Shown here piece by piece: positions 7,334-15,760 of a stretch of DNA of 35,965 nucleotides. Origin of the DNA: an archaeon (lineage in GTDB: Archaea; EX4484-52; GLR71). Location of the stretch: the NCBI GenBank assembly GCA_013138805.1, contig WTCA01000064.1, positions 1-35,965 on the forward strand, given 5' to 3'. The notes below the pieces were generated by a model. It was not told the origin of the DNA. It saw nothing but the letters and a program-made list of their open reading frames with translations, and searched no databases. Every line of letters begins with the position of its first letter. Within the stretch, counting starts at the first letter, position 1. The translations under genes and the position numbers were made by a program.

Positions 7334-8908
7334 ATGTCAAAGACAGGCGCAGAGCCAAAAACATCAGTACTCTATGACAAGAAAATGCTTATTCTTTTTA
7401 TCCTCGTAACCGCATATTTCATATTCCAGCACCAAGCTAGCCTATCATGGGATTTCAGCTCTTATGTGGAAAACGCCAGATACTGGTTTTCAGGAGGAAC
7501 ATATTTTGAGCCGTTAAGACCTCCTCTGATGCCTTTCATTCTAGGTATATTAAGCATATTCGGTTTCAGTATGGCAGAATATCTGTATATCATCCTCATC
7601 TCTGCCCTTTTTATGCACTCAAGCGCAAAGCTTGCTGAAGCGTTAAGATTTGACAAAGTCGCCTTCTACGCAGTAAGCCTGAACGCATACATCCTTATGT
7701 CAGGCCTTTATAACGGCACAGAGCTCCTCTCAGTCGCATTGCTTGAGCTTTCAATTGCCGCAATCATTAAAAAAGAAGTAATATCCGGCTTTTACCTGGG
7801 ATTGAGCGCACTTGCAAGATACACAGGCCTCGGGCTGTTCCCTGTTCTGCTGCTTTTAGGAAACCCGAAAAAGATAGTTAAAAGCATGATTCTTTTCTCA
7901 ATACCGATAAGCATATGGTTCCTTTACAATTACATCAGGTTCGGCAATCTTTTCACAAGCATAGCGGACCAGTACGCCAACAACATACTCTACAGGGACT
8001 ATCTTATCCAGCCGGCCAACCCACTGCATTTTCTCGCTGTCCTGAACATATTTGTCCCGTTTTTTATTATAGGCCTTGCCTTAGGGATCCACAGCCTTGC
8101 ACAATATATATACAAAAGAAGAAAAGATATCAAATCATGCCTAAAATCCACATTTAACAACAAGAAAGGAGAAATAATAATGCTTGCAATATTGATATTT
8201 TCCGTAATGTCTTACATGAACATCCCCATGAAAGACCCACGGTATCTTTTCACCTTGACTGTTCCTGCGATATACTATTCATATCTCGGTGTCAGGTATG
8301 CAGCAAAAAAGATAGGCAAAAAGACAGCAGCACTTGCAATTGTAATGTTTCTCATGACTTTCTCGCTTGTCCTTGTAGCAGAAATTACAAGGATGGACGG
8401 AAAGCCCCTGATAAAAGAGCTGTATTATGACACACCATACATATATCTTGATGCGATAGACACATTGAAAGATGCAGGGATTGAAGACTGCTCTCTAATG
8501 TCAAACGCATGGGTCTTGATGAATTATCTCGGGCAGCCGTCAGAACCTTCCACAAGACACGAGTTCGTTGAAGAAGACCTTGAAAACGGCAAGATCATGC
8601 TATTTTTCTTTACTATAGGAGAACCTGATTATGTCAGGGATAAGCAGTTCATTGAGTCGCTTCCAATCATCTATCAGAATAGCAAATATATCATCGTCGG
8701 AAATAAGGACATATGCCTTCAGCAAGAGGTTATAAATACTTCATATCTTAAAGATTTGAAAAGGATAGTATACAGAAGAGACAACATGACTATAAACACA
8801 AACCCCTGCATCATCCTTTTAGGCAATACACCTCTGCTTGAGAAATCATGCAACCTTGTCAACCTGAACGGCTTCAGGCAGGACGAGAACAGGTGGACTG
8901 GTGCATAA
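7334..8908 (+). CDS. Multi-span GT-C glycosyltransferase (PMT/ArnT-like)
   Basis: The product is 524 residues from ATG 7334; an in-frame TTG at 7295 would overlap the preceding gene. Ten or more hydrophobic segments fill residues about 15-360. After the first helix comes LSWDFSSYVENARYWFSGG with an acidic catalytic-type Asp in the first external loop, then PLRPPLMPF, as in lipid-linked GT-C enzymes. A helix-end DPRYLF motif precedes a soluble C-terminal domain of about 160 residues. Such enzymes take a sugar from a polyprenyl-phosphate donor outside the membrane and add it to protein or lipid. The gene follows a donor synthase and a possible flippase. Its acceptor is unknown. Confidence 0.8.
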   Translation: MSKTGAEPKTSVLYDKKMLILFILVTAYFIFQHQASLSWDFSSYVENARYWFSGGTYFEPLRPPLMPFILGILSIFGFSMAEYLYIILISALFMHSSAKLAEALRFDKVAFYAVSLNAYILMSGLYNGTELLSVALLELSIAAIIKKEVISGFYLGLSALARYTGLGLFPVLLLLGNPKKIVKSMILFSIPISIWFLYNYIRFGNLFTSIADQYANNILYRDYLIQPANPLHFLAVLNIFVPFFIIGLALGIHSLAQYIYKRRKDIKSCLKSTFNNKKGEIIMLAILIFSVMSYMNIPMKDPRYLFTLTVPAIYYSYLGVRYAAKKIGKKTAALAIVMFLMTFSLVLVAEITRMDGKPLIKELYYDTPYIYLDAIDTLKDAGIEDCSLMSNAWVLMNYLGQPSEPSTRHEFVEEDLENGKIMLFFFTIGEPDYVRDKQFIESLPIIYQNSKYIIVGNKDICLQQEVINTSYLKDLKRIVYRRDNMTINTNPCIILLGNTPLLEKSCNLVNLNGFRQDENRWTGA

Positions 8909-8909
8909 A

Positions 8910-9551
8910 TCACCGCATATACTTCTCTTCCCACCTGTCAAGCTCTTCATCATCAATCTCGTGGGATATCTCTTCTCTGATCTTTTTCTCCTCAACGAAA
9001 TCTTTCTTCCACAAAAATCCAAGCACAGCACCTCCAGTAAAACCTGCCACATGCGCCGCATAAGCTATATTGTCAGGATTCACGCCGGTAAATATGCCGA
9101 CAATATCAAAAAACACATAAACAACCGCATAAAACAGCATAGGCAAAGGAACACCGAAATATATCATCATCCGCGGCCGAAGTACGGCAAGCATGCCAAT
9201 CACCCCGTATATGGCACCGCTCGCACCCAGTGAATGGCTGAGAGGATACATAAATATTGTAGCGACACCGGCAACGATACCGCTTGCGATATACCCAATT
9301 AGAAACCTATCAGACCCGATTATCCTCTCAAGCACTATGCCGAAAAGCCCGAGCGCAAACATATTATATAAAAGGTGCTCAAAACCGGAATGAAGAAACA
9401 TCGATGTCACAATAGTCCATGGCGCAATAAATATCTCCGGCGGATAGAGAGCATACATCTCCACAATGACAGGAAACAGGGCCTCAAGCACAAGCAGAAC
9501 AGTGTTTACAGCAATAAGCATGATAGCATAGTTCTTGATTTCGCGACCCAT
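8910..9551 (-). CDS. Rhomboid-family intramembrane serine protease
   Basis: The product is 213 residues with six predicted membrane helices. The catalytic serine is in GASGAIYG (Ser111) and the catalytic histidine in AAHVAGFTGG (His167). HSGFEHLLYNMFALGLFG (54-71) carries the conserved His and Asn of the oxyanion region. The C-terminal 30 residues form a charged cytoplasmic tail. Rhomboids cleave membrane-anchored proteins within the bilayer. A minus-strand TATA (about 9573-9583) is centred about 28 bases before the ATG, so the transcript is probably leaderless. The stop is 1 base from the convergent GT-C gene. With the M50 enzyme, this makes two intramembrane proteases within 5 kb. Confidence 0.92.
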   Translation of the reverse strand: MGREIKNYAIMLIAVNTVLLVLEALFPVIVEMYALYPPEIFIAPWTIVTSMFLHSGFEHLLYNMFALGLFGIVLERIIGSDRFLIGYIASGIVAGVATIFMYPLSHSLGASGAIYGVIGMLAVLRPRMMIYFGVPLPMLFYAVVYVFFDIVGIFTGVNPDNIAYAAHVAGFTGGAVLGFLWKKDFVEEKKIREEISHEIDDEELDRWEEKYMR

Positions 9552-9601
9552 GACATGAATTTATGCAGAGATAGATATATAAAAAGGAACAAAAAACGAA
9601 A

Positions 9602-9611
9602 GCTTTATAAA
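9602..9611 (+). promoter_or_regulatory. TATA box for the small orphan pair
   Basis: GCTTTATAAA-like sequence is centred near 9607. The start of transcription would fall near 9632, placing the 17-base inverted repeat at 9636 at the very 5' end of the mRNA. A GAGGTG ribosome binding site follows at 9661, so this unit is not leaderless, unlike many neighbours. Confidence 0.55.
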
Positions 9612-9635
9612 TGATTAACTACTATATAATTACAA

Positions 9636-9652
9636 CTACTTCTAAGAAGTAG
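9636..9652 (+). promoter_or_regulatory. Perfect inverted repeat at the predicted transcription start
   Basis: CTACTTC-TAA-GAAGTAG is a perfect 7-base dyad with a 3-base centre. It lies just downstream of the predicted start of transcription, between the TATA box and the GAGGTG site. It could be an operator for a dimeric repressor or a 5' hairpin in the mRNA. Confidence 0.5.
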
Positions 9653-9674
9653 ATACTTTTGAGGTGAAATGAAT

Positions 9675-9986
9675 ATGAGTTATGGAAATGGTTTTAATAC
9701 AGAAGGTGCTAGGCAACTATATAATGGAATTAGGGCTGCTTTGGAAATGGAACATGGTTTCGATCCGAACACAGTAAAGAGAGATGAAAATGGTAACTGG
9801 AGTCCAGTTTATGGACAGACTGATGAACCTGTTGACATTATTCCTAAAACGCTCTGGTATAGTTGCATGTTTGGTCAGAATGTATCTCCTGGTACTGAAA
9901 TGCTAGAAAACGAAGTGCCTGTTAAAAAAACAGCAGATGGTTACACAATAATCGACGACCACACATCAACAAAGTGTGCGAAATGA
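9675..9986 (+). CDS. Orphan protein of 103 residues
   Basis: I do not recognise this protein. ATG 9675 is chosen because GAGGTG at 9661-9666 sits 8 bases before it; ATG 9669 would leave only 2 bases. The product (MSYGNGFNTEGARQLY...) is soluble and polar, with a short helix and then a loop-rich C-terminal half containing WSPVYGQTDEP and two Cys (one in YSCMFG, one in STKCAK). It overlaps the next small gene by ATGA (9983-9986), so the two are translationally coupled. The strong Shine-Dalgarno site and the dyad in its leader set it apart from the leaderless genes around it. Confidence 0.6.
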   Translation: MSYGNGFNTEGARQLYNGIRAALEMEHGFDPNTVKRDENGNWSPVYGQTDEPVDIIPKTLWYSCMFGQNVSPGTEMLENEVPVKKTADGYTIIDDHTSTKCAK

Positions 9987-10267
9987 ATCAAACACAGATT
10001 CAGGAACTTGTCCTCGATTACATAAAGACATATCCTGCTCCAATAAGCGGATGGCTCGGCATAACAGAAAACACCGGCCACCCTCATTTTGATTTTTATT
10101 CTATTAAACCGACAGTAGAATGGCTAAGTTCAGATCTTTCAGAGTCAGTACAGTTCATCAATTATGATTATCTTGTAAACCTTAAGTATTCAGATAATGT
10201 GCCGATAATAGACATAATCGGGCTTAATTCAAAAGATAGGCTGATAAGAAACGCAAAACATAATTGA
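9983..10267 (+). CDS. Orphan protein of 94 residues
   Basis: ATG 9983 overlaps the preceding stop as ATGA; a GTG three codons earlier is less likely. The product (MNQTQIQELVLDYIKTYPAP...) begins with an amphipathic helix, followed by aromatic-rich beta-like segments (HPHFDFYSIKPTVEWL, QFINYDYLVNLKYS, VPIIDIIGL). It has no signal or membrane helix. The family is unknown. Coupling to the preceding small gene suggests paired action, for example a two-component small module, but no toxin or antitoxin motif is recognisable. Confidence 0.6.
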   Translation: MNQTQIQELVLDYIKTYPAPISGWLGITENTGHPHFDFYSIKPTVEWLSSDLSESVQFINYDYLVNLKYSDNVPIIDIIGLNSKDRLIRNAKHN

Positions 10268-10333
10268 TACATTCTTTTTAATCCCCACAAAAAACAGAAA
10301 CGCATTTATACTATCCGGCAATATCTTAAGATT

Positions 10334-12040
10334 ATGGAGCGTTTTACAAAAGGCACAACAAGAAAAGACAAGAGATGCATCGCCTACTTCAGCATGGAGA
10401 TTGGCCTGGAATCAGGCATACCTACATACAGCGGAGGCCTTGGCGTTCTTGCAGGCGATACGATAAAAAGTGCAGCAGACCTGAATGTTCCCATAGTCGC
10501 AGTCACACTTCTTTACAGGAAAGGATATTTTGACCAGAAGCTGGACAGCGACGGAAACCAGACAGAAAATGATGTCGCATGGAACCCGAAAGACCATCTC
10601 TCAAAACTTAAGGAAAAAATAACAGTTAAAATAGAAGGCAGAAATGTTGCAGTCACAGCATGGCAGTATGATACCGAAGGCATAGGAGGGTACAGGGTAC
10701 CTGTCCTGTTTCTTGACACAGACCTTAAAGAGAACTCAGAACATGACAGGCACATAACAGACAGGCTTTATGGCGGTGACCAGAAATACAGGTTCTGCCA
10801 GGAAATAGTGCTCGGCATAGGCGGTATAAGAATCCTTGAAAAGCTCGGCTATACAGGGATACGAAAATATCACATGAACGAAGGCCATTCAGCTCTTCTT
10901 ACTCTTGAGCTTTTGAAAAAAGATATTGCTGCATCAAAAGAAAAAGTCTATCTGAAACACAATGACAACATAAGATCAAAATGTGTCTTCACCACCCATA
11001 CACCGGTTCCCGCAGGCCATGACCAGTTTCCTCTTGATCTTGTTAAATCAGTTCTCGGAAATCTTGTCCCGTCAGACGAGATAGAGTCCATATCTCATGA
11101 AGGAAAGCTTAACATGACATATCTTGCGCTTGAGTGCAGCCAGTACATAAACGGTGTAGCAAAAAAGCACGGCGAGATATCAAGACAGATGTTTCCCGGA
11201 TACCTCATAGACTCCATAACAAACGGCGTGCACTCTGCCACATGGACATCAAGGCATTTCAAAGACCTTTACGACAGGTACATCCCTGGATGGAAAAATG
11301 ACTCATTCTCATTGAGATATGCACTTAACATCCCGAACAATGATATTTGGGACGCTCACCTGAAGGCAAAGGAAGAGCTTTTCGCCTACATAAAGGAAAA
11401 GACAGGCACAGAGATGAGTCCTGATACCTTCACCATAGGCTTTGCAAGAAGGAGCACAGCATACAAAAGAGGAGACCTTCTGCTATCAAGCGTAGAGAAG
11501 CTTGCAAAGATTGCAGAGACAGTAGGACCAATACAGATTGTCTATTCCGGAAAAGCGCACCCGAAAGACGGTGCAGGAAAAGATCTCATACAAAACATAT
11601 TCTCAAAAATCAATGAGATGAAAGGAAAGATAAAGATAGTATACCTTGAGAACTACGGCATGGATATGGCAGGGCTTCTCGTCTCAGGGGTTGACCTTTG
11701 GCTCAACACGCCTTTGCGCCCGCTTGAAGCTTCAGGAACGTCAGGCATGAAAGCGTGCCATAATGCAGTGCCTAACCTGAGCGTCCTTGACGGCTGGTGG
11801 ATAGAAGGCCATCTGGAAGATGTGACCGGCTGGTCCATCGGAAGCAGGAATCCTGACAATTCCAGATGCGACGATGCCAAAGACATATACGACAAGCTTG
11901 AGATGAAGATAATGCCGAAGTATTACAATCACAGAGATGGCTGGATTGATACAATGAAGCACGCAATCGCTTATAATGCATCTTTCTTCAACACTCACAG
12001 GATGATGCACCAGTATGTCCTAAATGCTTATTTTAAATAG
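10334..12040 (+). CDS. glgP: Alpha-glucan (glycogen/maltodextrin) phosphorylase
   Basis: The product is 568 residues, the short GT35 type found in archaea and many bacteria, shorter than the 800-residue animal/E. coli form. The N-terminus has AYFSMEIGLESGIPTYSGGLGVLAGD, then HMNEGHSAL and FTTHTPVPAGHDQFP. The PLP site is EASGTSGMKA with Lys473, followed by LSVLDGWWIEG. It releases glucose-1-phosphate from alpha-1,4-glucans using inorganic phosphate. TTTATA at 10305-10310 is centred about 26 bases before the ATG (leaderless). It implies stored or scavenged polyglucose as a carbon source. It is followed by hypC under a separate TATA. Confidence 0.93.
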   Translation: MERFTKGTTRKDKRCIAYFSMEIGLESGIPTYSGGLGVLAGDTIKSAADLNVPIVAVTLLYRKGYFDQKLDSDGNQTENDVAWNPKDHLSKLKEKITVKIEGRNVAVTAWQYDTEGIGGYRVPVLFLDTDLKENSEHDRHITDRLYGGDQKYRFCQEIVLGIGGIRILEKLGYTGIRKYHMNEGHSALLTLELLKKDIAASKEKVYLKHNDNIRSKCVFTTHTPVPAGHDQFPLDLVKSVLGNLVPSDEIESISHEGKLNMTYLALECSQYINGVAKKHGEISRQMFPGYLIDSITNGVHSATWTSRHFKDLYDRYIPGWKNDSFSLRYALNIPNNDIWDAHLKAKEELFAYIKEKTGTEMSPDTFTIGFARRSTAYKRGDLLLSSVEKLAKIAETVGPIQIVYSGKAHPKDGAGKDLIQNIFSKINEMKGKIKIVYLENYGMDMAGLLVSGVDLWLNTPLRPLEASGTSGMKACHNAVPNLSVLDGWWIEGHLEDVTGWSIGSRNPDNSRCDDAKDIYDKLEMKIMPKYYNHRDGWIDTMKHAIAYNASFFNTHRMMHQYVLNAYFK

Positions 12041-12058
12041 TGTTTTTCTGGAACCAAC

Positions 12059-12068
12059 ATTTAATAAC
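12059..12068 (+). promoter_or_regulatory. TATA box for hypC
   Basis: ATTTAATAAC is centred 25 bases before the hypC ATG at 12089. This implies a leaderless transcript. Confidence 0.55.
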
Positions 12069-12088
12069 CTGCACACAAAATAACACTC

Positions 12089-12274
12089 ATGTGCCTTGCG
12101 ATTCCCGGAAAAGTCATAAAGATAGAAGGCGACACAGCAGTCATTGATTACGGCGGGATAAAAAAACAGGCAAAAATAGCGATTGTCAAACCAAAAGTGG
12201 GAGACACAGTTCTTGTTCACGCTGGCTTTGCGATTGAGATCCTGAAAGATGATAAGAAAAAAGAAAAATTATAG
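12089..12274 (+). CDS. hypC: HypC/HupF-family hydrogenase maturation chaperone
   Basis: The product is 61 residues starting MCLAIPGKV, the family signature, with the essential Cys2 exposed after Met removal. The rest is a small beta-barrel (AVIDYGG, KVGDTVLVHAGFAIEIL) with a short Lys-rich tail. HypC carries the Fe(CN)2CO precursor with HypD and delivers it to the NiFe-hydrogenase large subunit. It is about 15 residues shorter at the C-terminus than many bacterial HypC. Its 3' end overlaps an antisense Cys-rich reading frame by about 89 bases; hypD lies 400 bases downstream on the same strand. Confidence 0.93.
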   Translation: MCLAIPGKVIKIEGDTAVIDYGGIKKQAKIAIVKPKVGDTVLVHAGFAIEILKDDKKKEKL

Positions 12275-12530
12275 CATCTGCAATTATTTCACCATCTTTT
12301 TCAGCCTCAGATAAACAATCATAGCACAGACTTTTGAATGCCATAACACTTCCATTCTCAAGTGAACAGTCATATTTTTCGCAATACCAGGCGCATAATG
12401 TTTTTTCCAGATGCTCACATCCATAGCATTTAATATCACCAGATCCATAAATAGGAGGAGTCTGGCTAAGTTCAAATCTTGTTTTCATCAGGTCAGCATA
12501 TATTTCTGTATGATTCTTAGAAGTTTCCAT
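12186..12530 (-). CDS. Small Cys-rich protein (possible metal-binding), antisense to the end of hypC
   Basis: Starting at ATG 12530 gives 114 residues. Seven cysteines in the core fall as KCYGCEH, then LCAWYCEKYDC, then LCYDC, which suggests one or two zinc or iron-sulfur sites. A minus-strand TATA-like TTTTTAAAACTTT (about 12564-12576) lies 35-45 bases upstream of the ATG. The last 30 residues (HLSGSQSQSQRE...) run antisense into hypC and look like low-quality read-through, so the functional part probably ends near the DAIIFLF segment. Its C-x2-C-E ... Y-C-x4-C layout recurs in the protein at 18020, beyond hypF. The family is not recognised. Confidence 0.5.
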   Translation of the reverse strand: METSKNHTEIYADLMKTRFELSQTPPIYGSGDIKCYGCEHLEKTLCAWYCEKYDCSLENGSVMAFKSLCYDCLSEAEKDGEIIADAIIFLFSYHLSGSQSQSQREQELCLPLLV

Positions 12531-12672
12531 ACTTAATAACACAACCATCACTAACTAATGCTTAAAGTTTTAAAAAGTGATTTGTCTGGATTTTTTACAT
12601 ATAAACGAACTTTTGATATATGTCTAAAAACTTATTCGTCAGATTAATAAATTTGTCAGGACTATTTTGTTT

Positions 12673-13719
12673 ATGAAAGTTAAGGCAGAAACAGGCAAAA
12701 CCATAAAAGAAATCGCATCAATCTCAAAAAGCCTCAAAAGACCTGTAAAGATTATGGAAGTCTGCGGCACACACACCCAGACAATAGCAAAGTACAGCAT
12801 AAGATCAGTCCTGCCCGAAAATATCACTCTTGTCAGCGGTCCGGGATGCCCTGTCTGTGTCACGCCGCAAAAGACAATAGATGAAGCTGTAAAGCTCGCA
12901 CAGGAAGGCATACCTATAGCAACATACGGTGACATGCTGAAAGTCCCGGGCACAGTTATGTCCCTTGAAAAGGCAAGAGCAAATGGCGCTGACATATTCA
13001 TAGTAGAATCCACAACAGATGCATTAAAGCTTAAAGAACAGCACAAAGACCTTGTCTTCCTTGCAATAGGCTTTGAGACCACAACACCTATGACAGCCTA
13101 TGCAGTAAAAGAAGGCCTTGACATAATCTGCGCCCACAAGACAATACCTGAAGCCATGCAGGCAATAATATCAGATAAAAATAGCCAGATAGACGGCTTC
13201 ATAAACCCCGGTCATGTCTCAATCATAATAGGGACCAAAGCATATCTAAAAATAGATAGTCATCAGGTCATAGCAGGTTTTGAACCTGAAGATGTCCTGG
13301 CAGCAATACTAATGCTCCTGCGCCAGATAAGAGACAACAGGAAAAAAGTTGAGAACGGATACACACAGGCAGTAAGACCTGAAGGCAATATAAAAGCAAG
13401 ACAGCTTACAGAAAGTGTCTTTGACAAGTGCGATGCACAATGGCGCGGTATAGGCACAATACCGAAAAGTGGCCTTAGACTAAAAGAAAAATATAAAGGA
13501 CAGGATGCAATAGAAAAATACGCAGACATTCTGAAAGATCTGCCGGAACCTAAAGAAAACAAGAAATGCAGATGCGCAGATGTGATGTTAGGAAAGATCA
13601 GTCCAGAGCAATGCTATATGTTCGCGAAAGGATGTGACATAGAAAGCCCGCTTGGACCTTGCATGGTCGGCTCTGAAGGCGCATGCAGGATAGCATACAG
13701 GTATAGGGATAAGATATGA
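12673..13719 (+). CDS. hypD: HypD, Fe(CN)2CO assembly scaffold
   Basis: The product is 348 residues from ATG 12673; a TTG two codons earlier is unlikely. Key motifs are present: EVCGTHT (Cys31) and SGPGCPVC (Cys59, Cys62), which form the thiol/iron site. GFETTTPMTA follows. A C-terminal cysteine cluster ligates the 4Fe-4S centre (CRCADVMLGKISPEQC, then GCDIESPLGPCMVGSEGAC). HypD works with HypC to assemble and carry the iron with its CN and CO ligands. It overlaps hypE by ATGA, so the two are coupled. Length is normal for the family. Confidence 0.96.
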   Translation: MKVKAETGKTIKEIASISKSLKRPVKIMEVCGTHTQTIAKYSIRSVLPENITLVSGPGCPVCVTPQKTIDEAVKLAQEGIPIATYGDMLKVPGTVMSLEKARANGADIFIVESTTDALKLKEQHKDLVFLAIGFETTTPMTAYAVKEGLDIICAHKTIPEAMQAIISDKNSQIDGFINPGHVSIIIGTKAYLKIDSHQVIAGFEPEDVLAAILMLLRQIRDNRKKVENGYTQAVRPEGNIKARQLTESVFDKCDAQWRGIGTIPKSGLRLKEKYKGQDAIEKYADILKDLPEPKENKKCRCADVMLGKISPEQCYMFAKGCDIESPLGPCMVGSEGACRIAYRYRDKI

Positions 13720-14693
13720 AAGACAAGAAAATCACATTGAATCATGGTTCCGGAGGAGCAATGATGGGCGAACTGGTATCAGGAATAAGAAAATCCCTTG
13801 AACTGAAAGGCGAGTGGGAAGGCACTCTTGACGACAGCGCATATCTCAAGGCAGGAGACAGCTATCTCGTATTCACAACAGATTCTTACACCCAAAGCCC
13901 TTACTTCTTCCCAGGAGGTGATATAGGAAAGCTTGCAGTGGCAGGCACGCTAAACGACCTTGCAGTCATGGGCGCAAGACCGATAGCACTATCCTTCTCA
14001 ATTATAGTAGAAGAAGGATTCCCTATGAAAGACCTTGAAAAGATCATATCATCCGCAAACGAAATCTCAAAAAAGCTCAATGTCCCTATAGTCACAGGCG
14101 ACACGAAAGTCATGCCTAAAGGACAGCTTGACAGCATAATAATAAACACGGCAGGAATAGGAAAAGCAGTAAATATAATAAGAAACGAGAACATATCACA
14201 GGGAGACAGTATAATAGTCACAGGGCCTGTAGGCGACCATGGAGCAGCAGTTCTTGCCAAAAGGTTCGGCTATAAGACCAATTTAATCTCTGACTGCGCC
14301 CCGGTAATCGATATCATAGACATGCTCAAAGATAAGATAAAATCAGCAAAAGACCCGACAAGAGGAGGTCTTGCTGCCTGCTTAAACGAGCTTGCAGACA
14401 AAGCAGGTGTAAGGATTGTGATAGACGAAGAAAAAATACCGATAAGAAAAGAGACAAAAGCTATATCTGATATCCTTGGGATTGACCCGATGACGCTTGC
14501 CTGCGAAGGCCGTATCGTCTTTGCAGTCTCAAAAGAAGACGAAAAAGAGACCTTAGATATCTTAAAGAAAAGATACCCGGATACAAAAACCATAGGCACA
14601 GCAATAGAAGGCAAAGGCGTCATATTAAAGACAAGAGTAGGAGAAAGATACCTTGACAACCCAAGGGGAGAAGGAGTGCCAAGAATCTGCTGA
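13716..14693 (+). CDS. hypE: HypE, carbamoyl dehydratase
   Basis: The product is 325 residues of the PurM/AIR-synthase fold. HGSGGAMM begins the ATP-binding half; DDSAYL, TTDSYTQSPYFFPGGDIGKLAV and GTLNDLAVMGA are diagnostic; KDPTRGGLA lies in the second half. The C-terminus is PRIC, whose final Cys accepts the carbamoyl group from HypF and is dehydrated to a thiocyanate using ATP. The start codon overlaps hypD's stop. A CrtC/AttH-like gene begins 9 bases after its stop, an unusual partner. Confidence 0.96.
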   Translation: MKDKKITLNHGSGGAMMGELVSGIRKSLELKGEWEGTLDDSAYLKAGDSYLVFTTDSYTQSPYFFPGGDIGKLAVAGTLNDLAVMGARPIALSFSIIVEEGFPMKDLEKIISSANEISKKLNVPIVTGDTKVMPKGQLDSIIINTAGIGKAVNIIRNENISQGDSIIVTGPVGDHGAAVLAKRFGYKTNLISDCAPVIDIIDMLKDKIKSAKDPTRGGLAACLNELADKAGVRIVIDEEKIPIRKETKAISDILGIDPMTLACEGRIVFAVSKEDEKETLDILKKRYPDTKTIGTAIEGKGVILKTRVGERYLDNPRGEGVPRIC

Positions 14694-14702
14694 GTGAACA
14701 AT

Positions 14703-15725
14703 ATGAAAATGATAAAATTTCCGCAGGATGAATCAGTGCATGATTCAATTACAGAATGGTGGTATTTTAATGGTCACCTTAAAGACGCAAAAGGACACAA
14801 GTATTTTTTTATGGACTCTTTCTTTAAGGCAGATATAAAAAAAGCAGACATAGCTATCTTAAAACACACACCGCTTAAAATAATTTATTTTTCACACTCT
14901 TTACTTTCAGATATCAAGGCAAAAAAGATATATCCAATAATGGATTATGTCTCAAAAATATCAAAAGATACTTTTTCAAGACCGCTGCTTTTTATCAATT
15001 ATAAAAATAACTTTATCCTCAAAGGAAAGACAGAAAGAGTGATTGAAAAGATAAGCGAATCCAGATATCATATAAAAACAGACAATTTAGACCTGACCAT
15101 GACATCTATAAAAAAACCGTTATTGGAAGATAAAACAGGTTATGTAAAACTTAAAGAAAAAGGGACATACTATTATTCTCTGACAAACCTCAAGACAGAA
15201 GGCACTATAAAAATAAATGGCAAAAATATTAAGGTAAAAGGAAAATCCTGGATGGATCATCAATGGGCAGATGTCATCTATGACCCAAAGACCAAATGGA
15301 CCTGGTTCTCAATACAGCTGGACAGCAACATAGAATTGGTCTGTTTTGAATATCTTGATGGAACTCATAAAAAATACCTGGCTACAATATCTTATAAAGA
15401 CGGCAGGCAGGCATCTGCAGATGATATAGTCTTGATGCCGACAGGCATTGCATGGCAAAGCCCTGTCACAAAAACCAGATATCCACTGTCATGGAAGATT
15501 GACATACCGTCAAAAAATATCATCCTTGAAGTAAAGCCTCTGCTTAAAGACCAGGAAATGCTGTTCGGTCATATCAATTATTGGGAAGGAGCATTGACTG
15601 TCAAAGGCACCATAGATGATAAGAAAGTGAAAGGTGTCGGGTTTCTTGAACTGGCAGGCTATCAAAAAGGGATCTCAGACTTGAATCTTTGGAAATATAT
15701 AATTAAAAAAGCTATTGCAAAATAG
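14703..15725 (+). CDS. CrtC/AttH-like lipocalin-type hydratase family protein
   Basis: The product is 340 residues from ATG 14703, with GAGTGA 6 bases upstream. Signature segments are DESVHDSITEWWYFNGHL (13-30), GKSWMDHQWAD in the middle, TWFSIQLDSNIELVCFEY, and near the end YWEGALTVKGT with GVGFLELAGYQ. This family (COG5621, carotenoid 1,2-hydratase/AttH) folds as a tandem lipocalin-like barrel; members bind or hydrate isoprenoid chains, and many have no known substrate. There is no signal peptide, whereas many relatives are exported. The DNA is AT-richer than hypE. Tight coupling to hypE suggests shared transcription, but I see no chemical link to hydrogenase maturation. Confidence 0.82.
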   Translation: MKMIKFPQDESVHDSITEWWYFNGHLKDAKGHKYFFMDSFFKADIKKADIAILKHTPLKIIYFSHSLLSDIKAKKIYPIMDYVSKISKDTFSRPLLFINYKNNFILKGKTERVIEKISESRYHIKTDNLDLTMTSIKKPLLEDKTGYVKLKEKGTYYYSLTNLKTEGTIKINGKNIKVKGKSWMDHQWADVIYDPKTKWTWFSIQLDSNIELVCFEYLDGTHKKYLATISYKDGRQASADDIVLMPTGIAWQSPVTKTRYPLSWKIDIPSKNIILEVKPLLKDQEMLFGHINYWEGALTVKGTIDDKKVKGVGFLELAGYQKGISDLNLWKYIIKKAIAK

Positions 15726-15760
15726 ATAAGGTTCTCATGATAATTTTATGGTTCTATATA

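Noticed and set aside
8846-9233. Several short frames on both strands around the end of the GT-C gene and opposite the rhomboid gene
   Set aside because: They overlap well-supported genes and have no promoters or family motifs.
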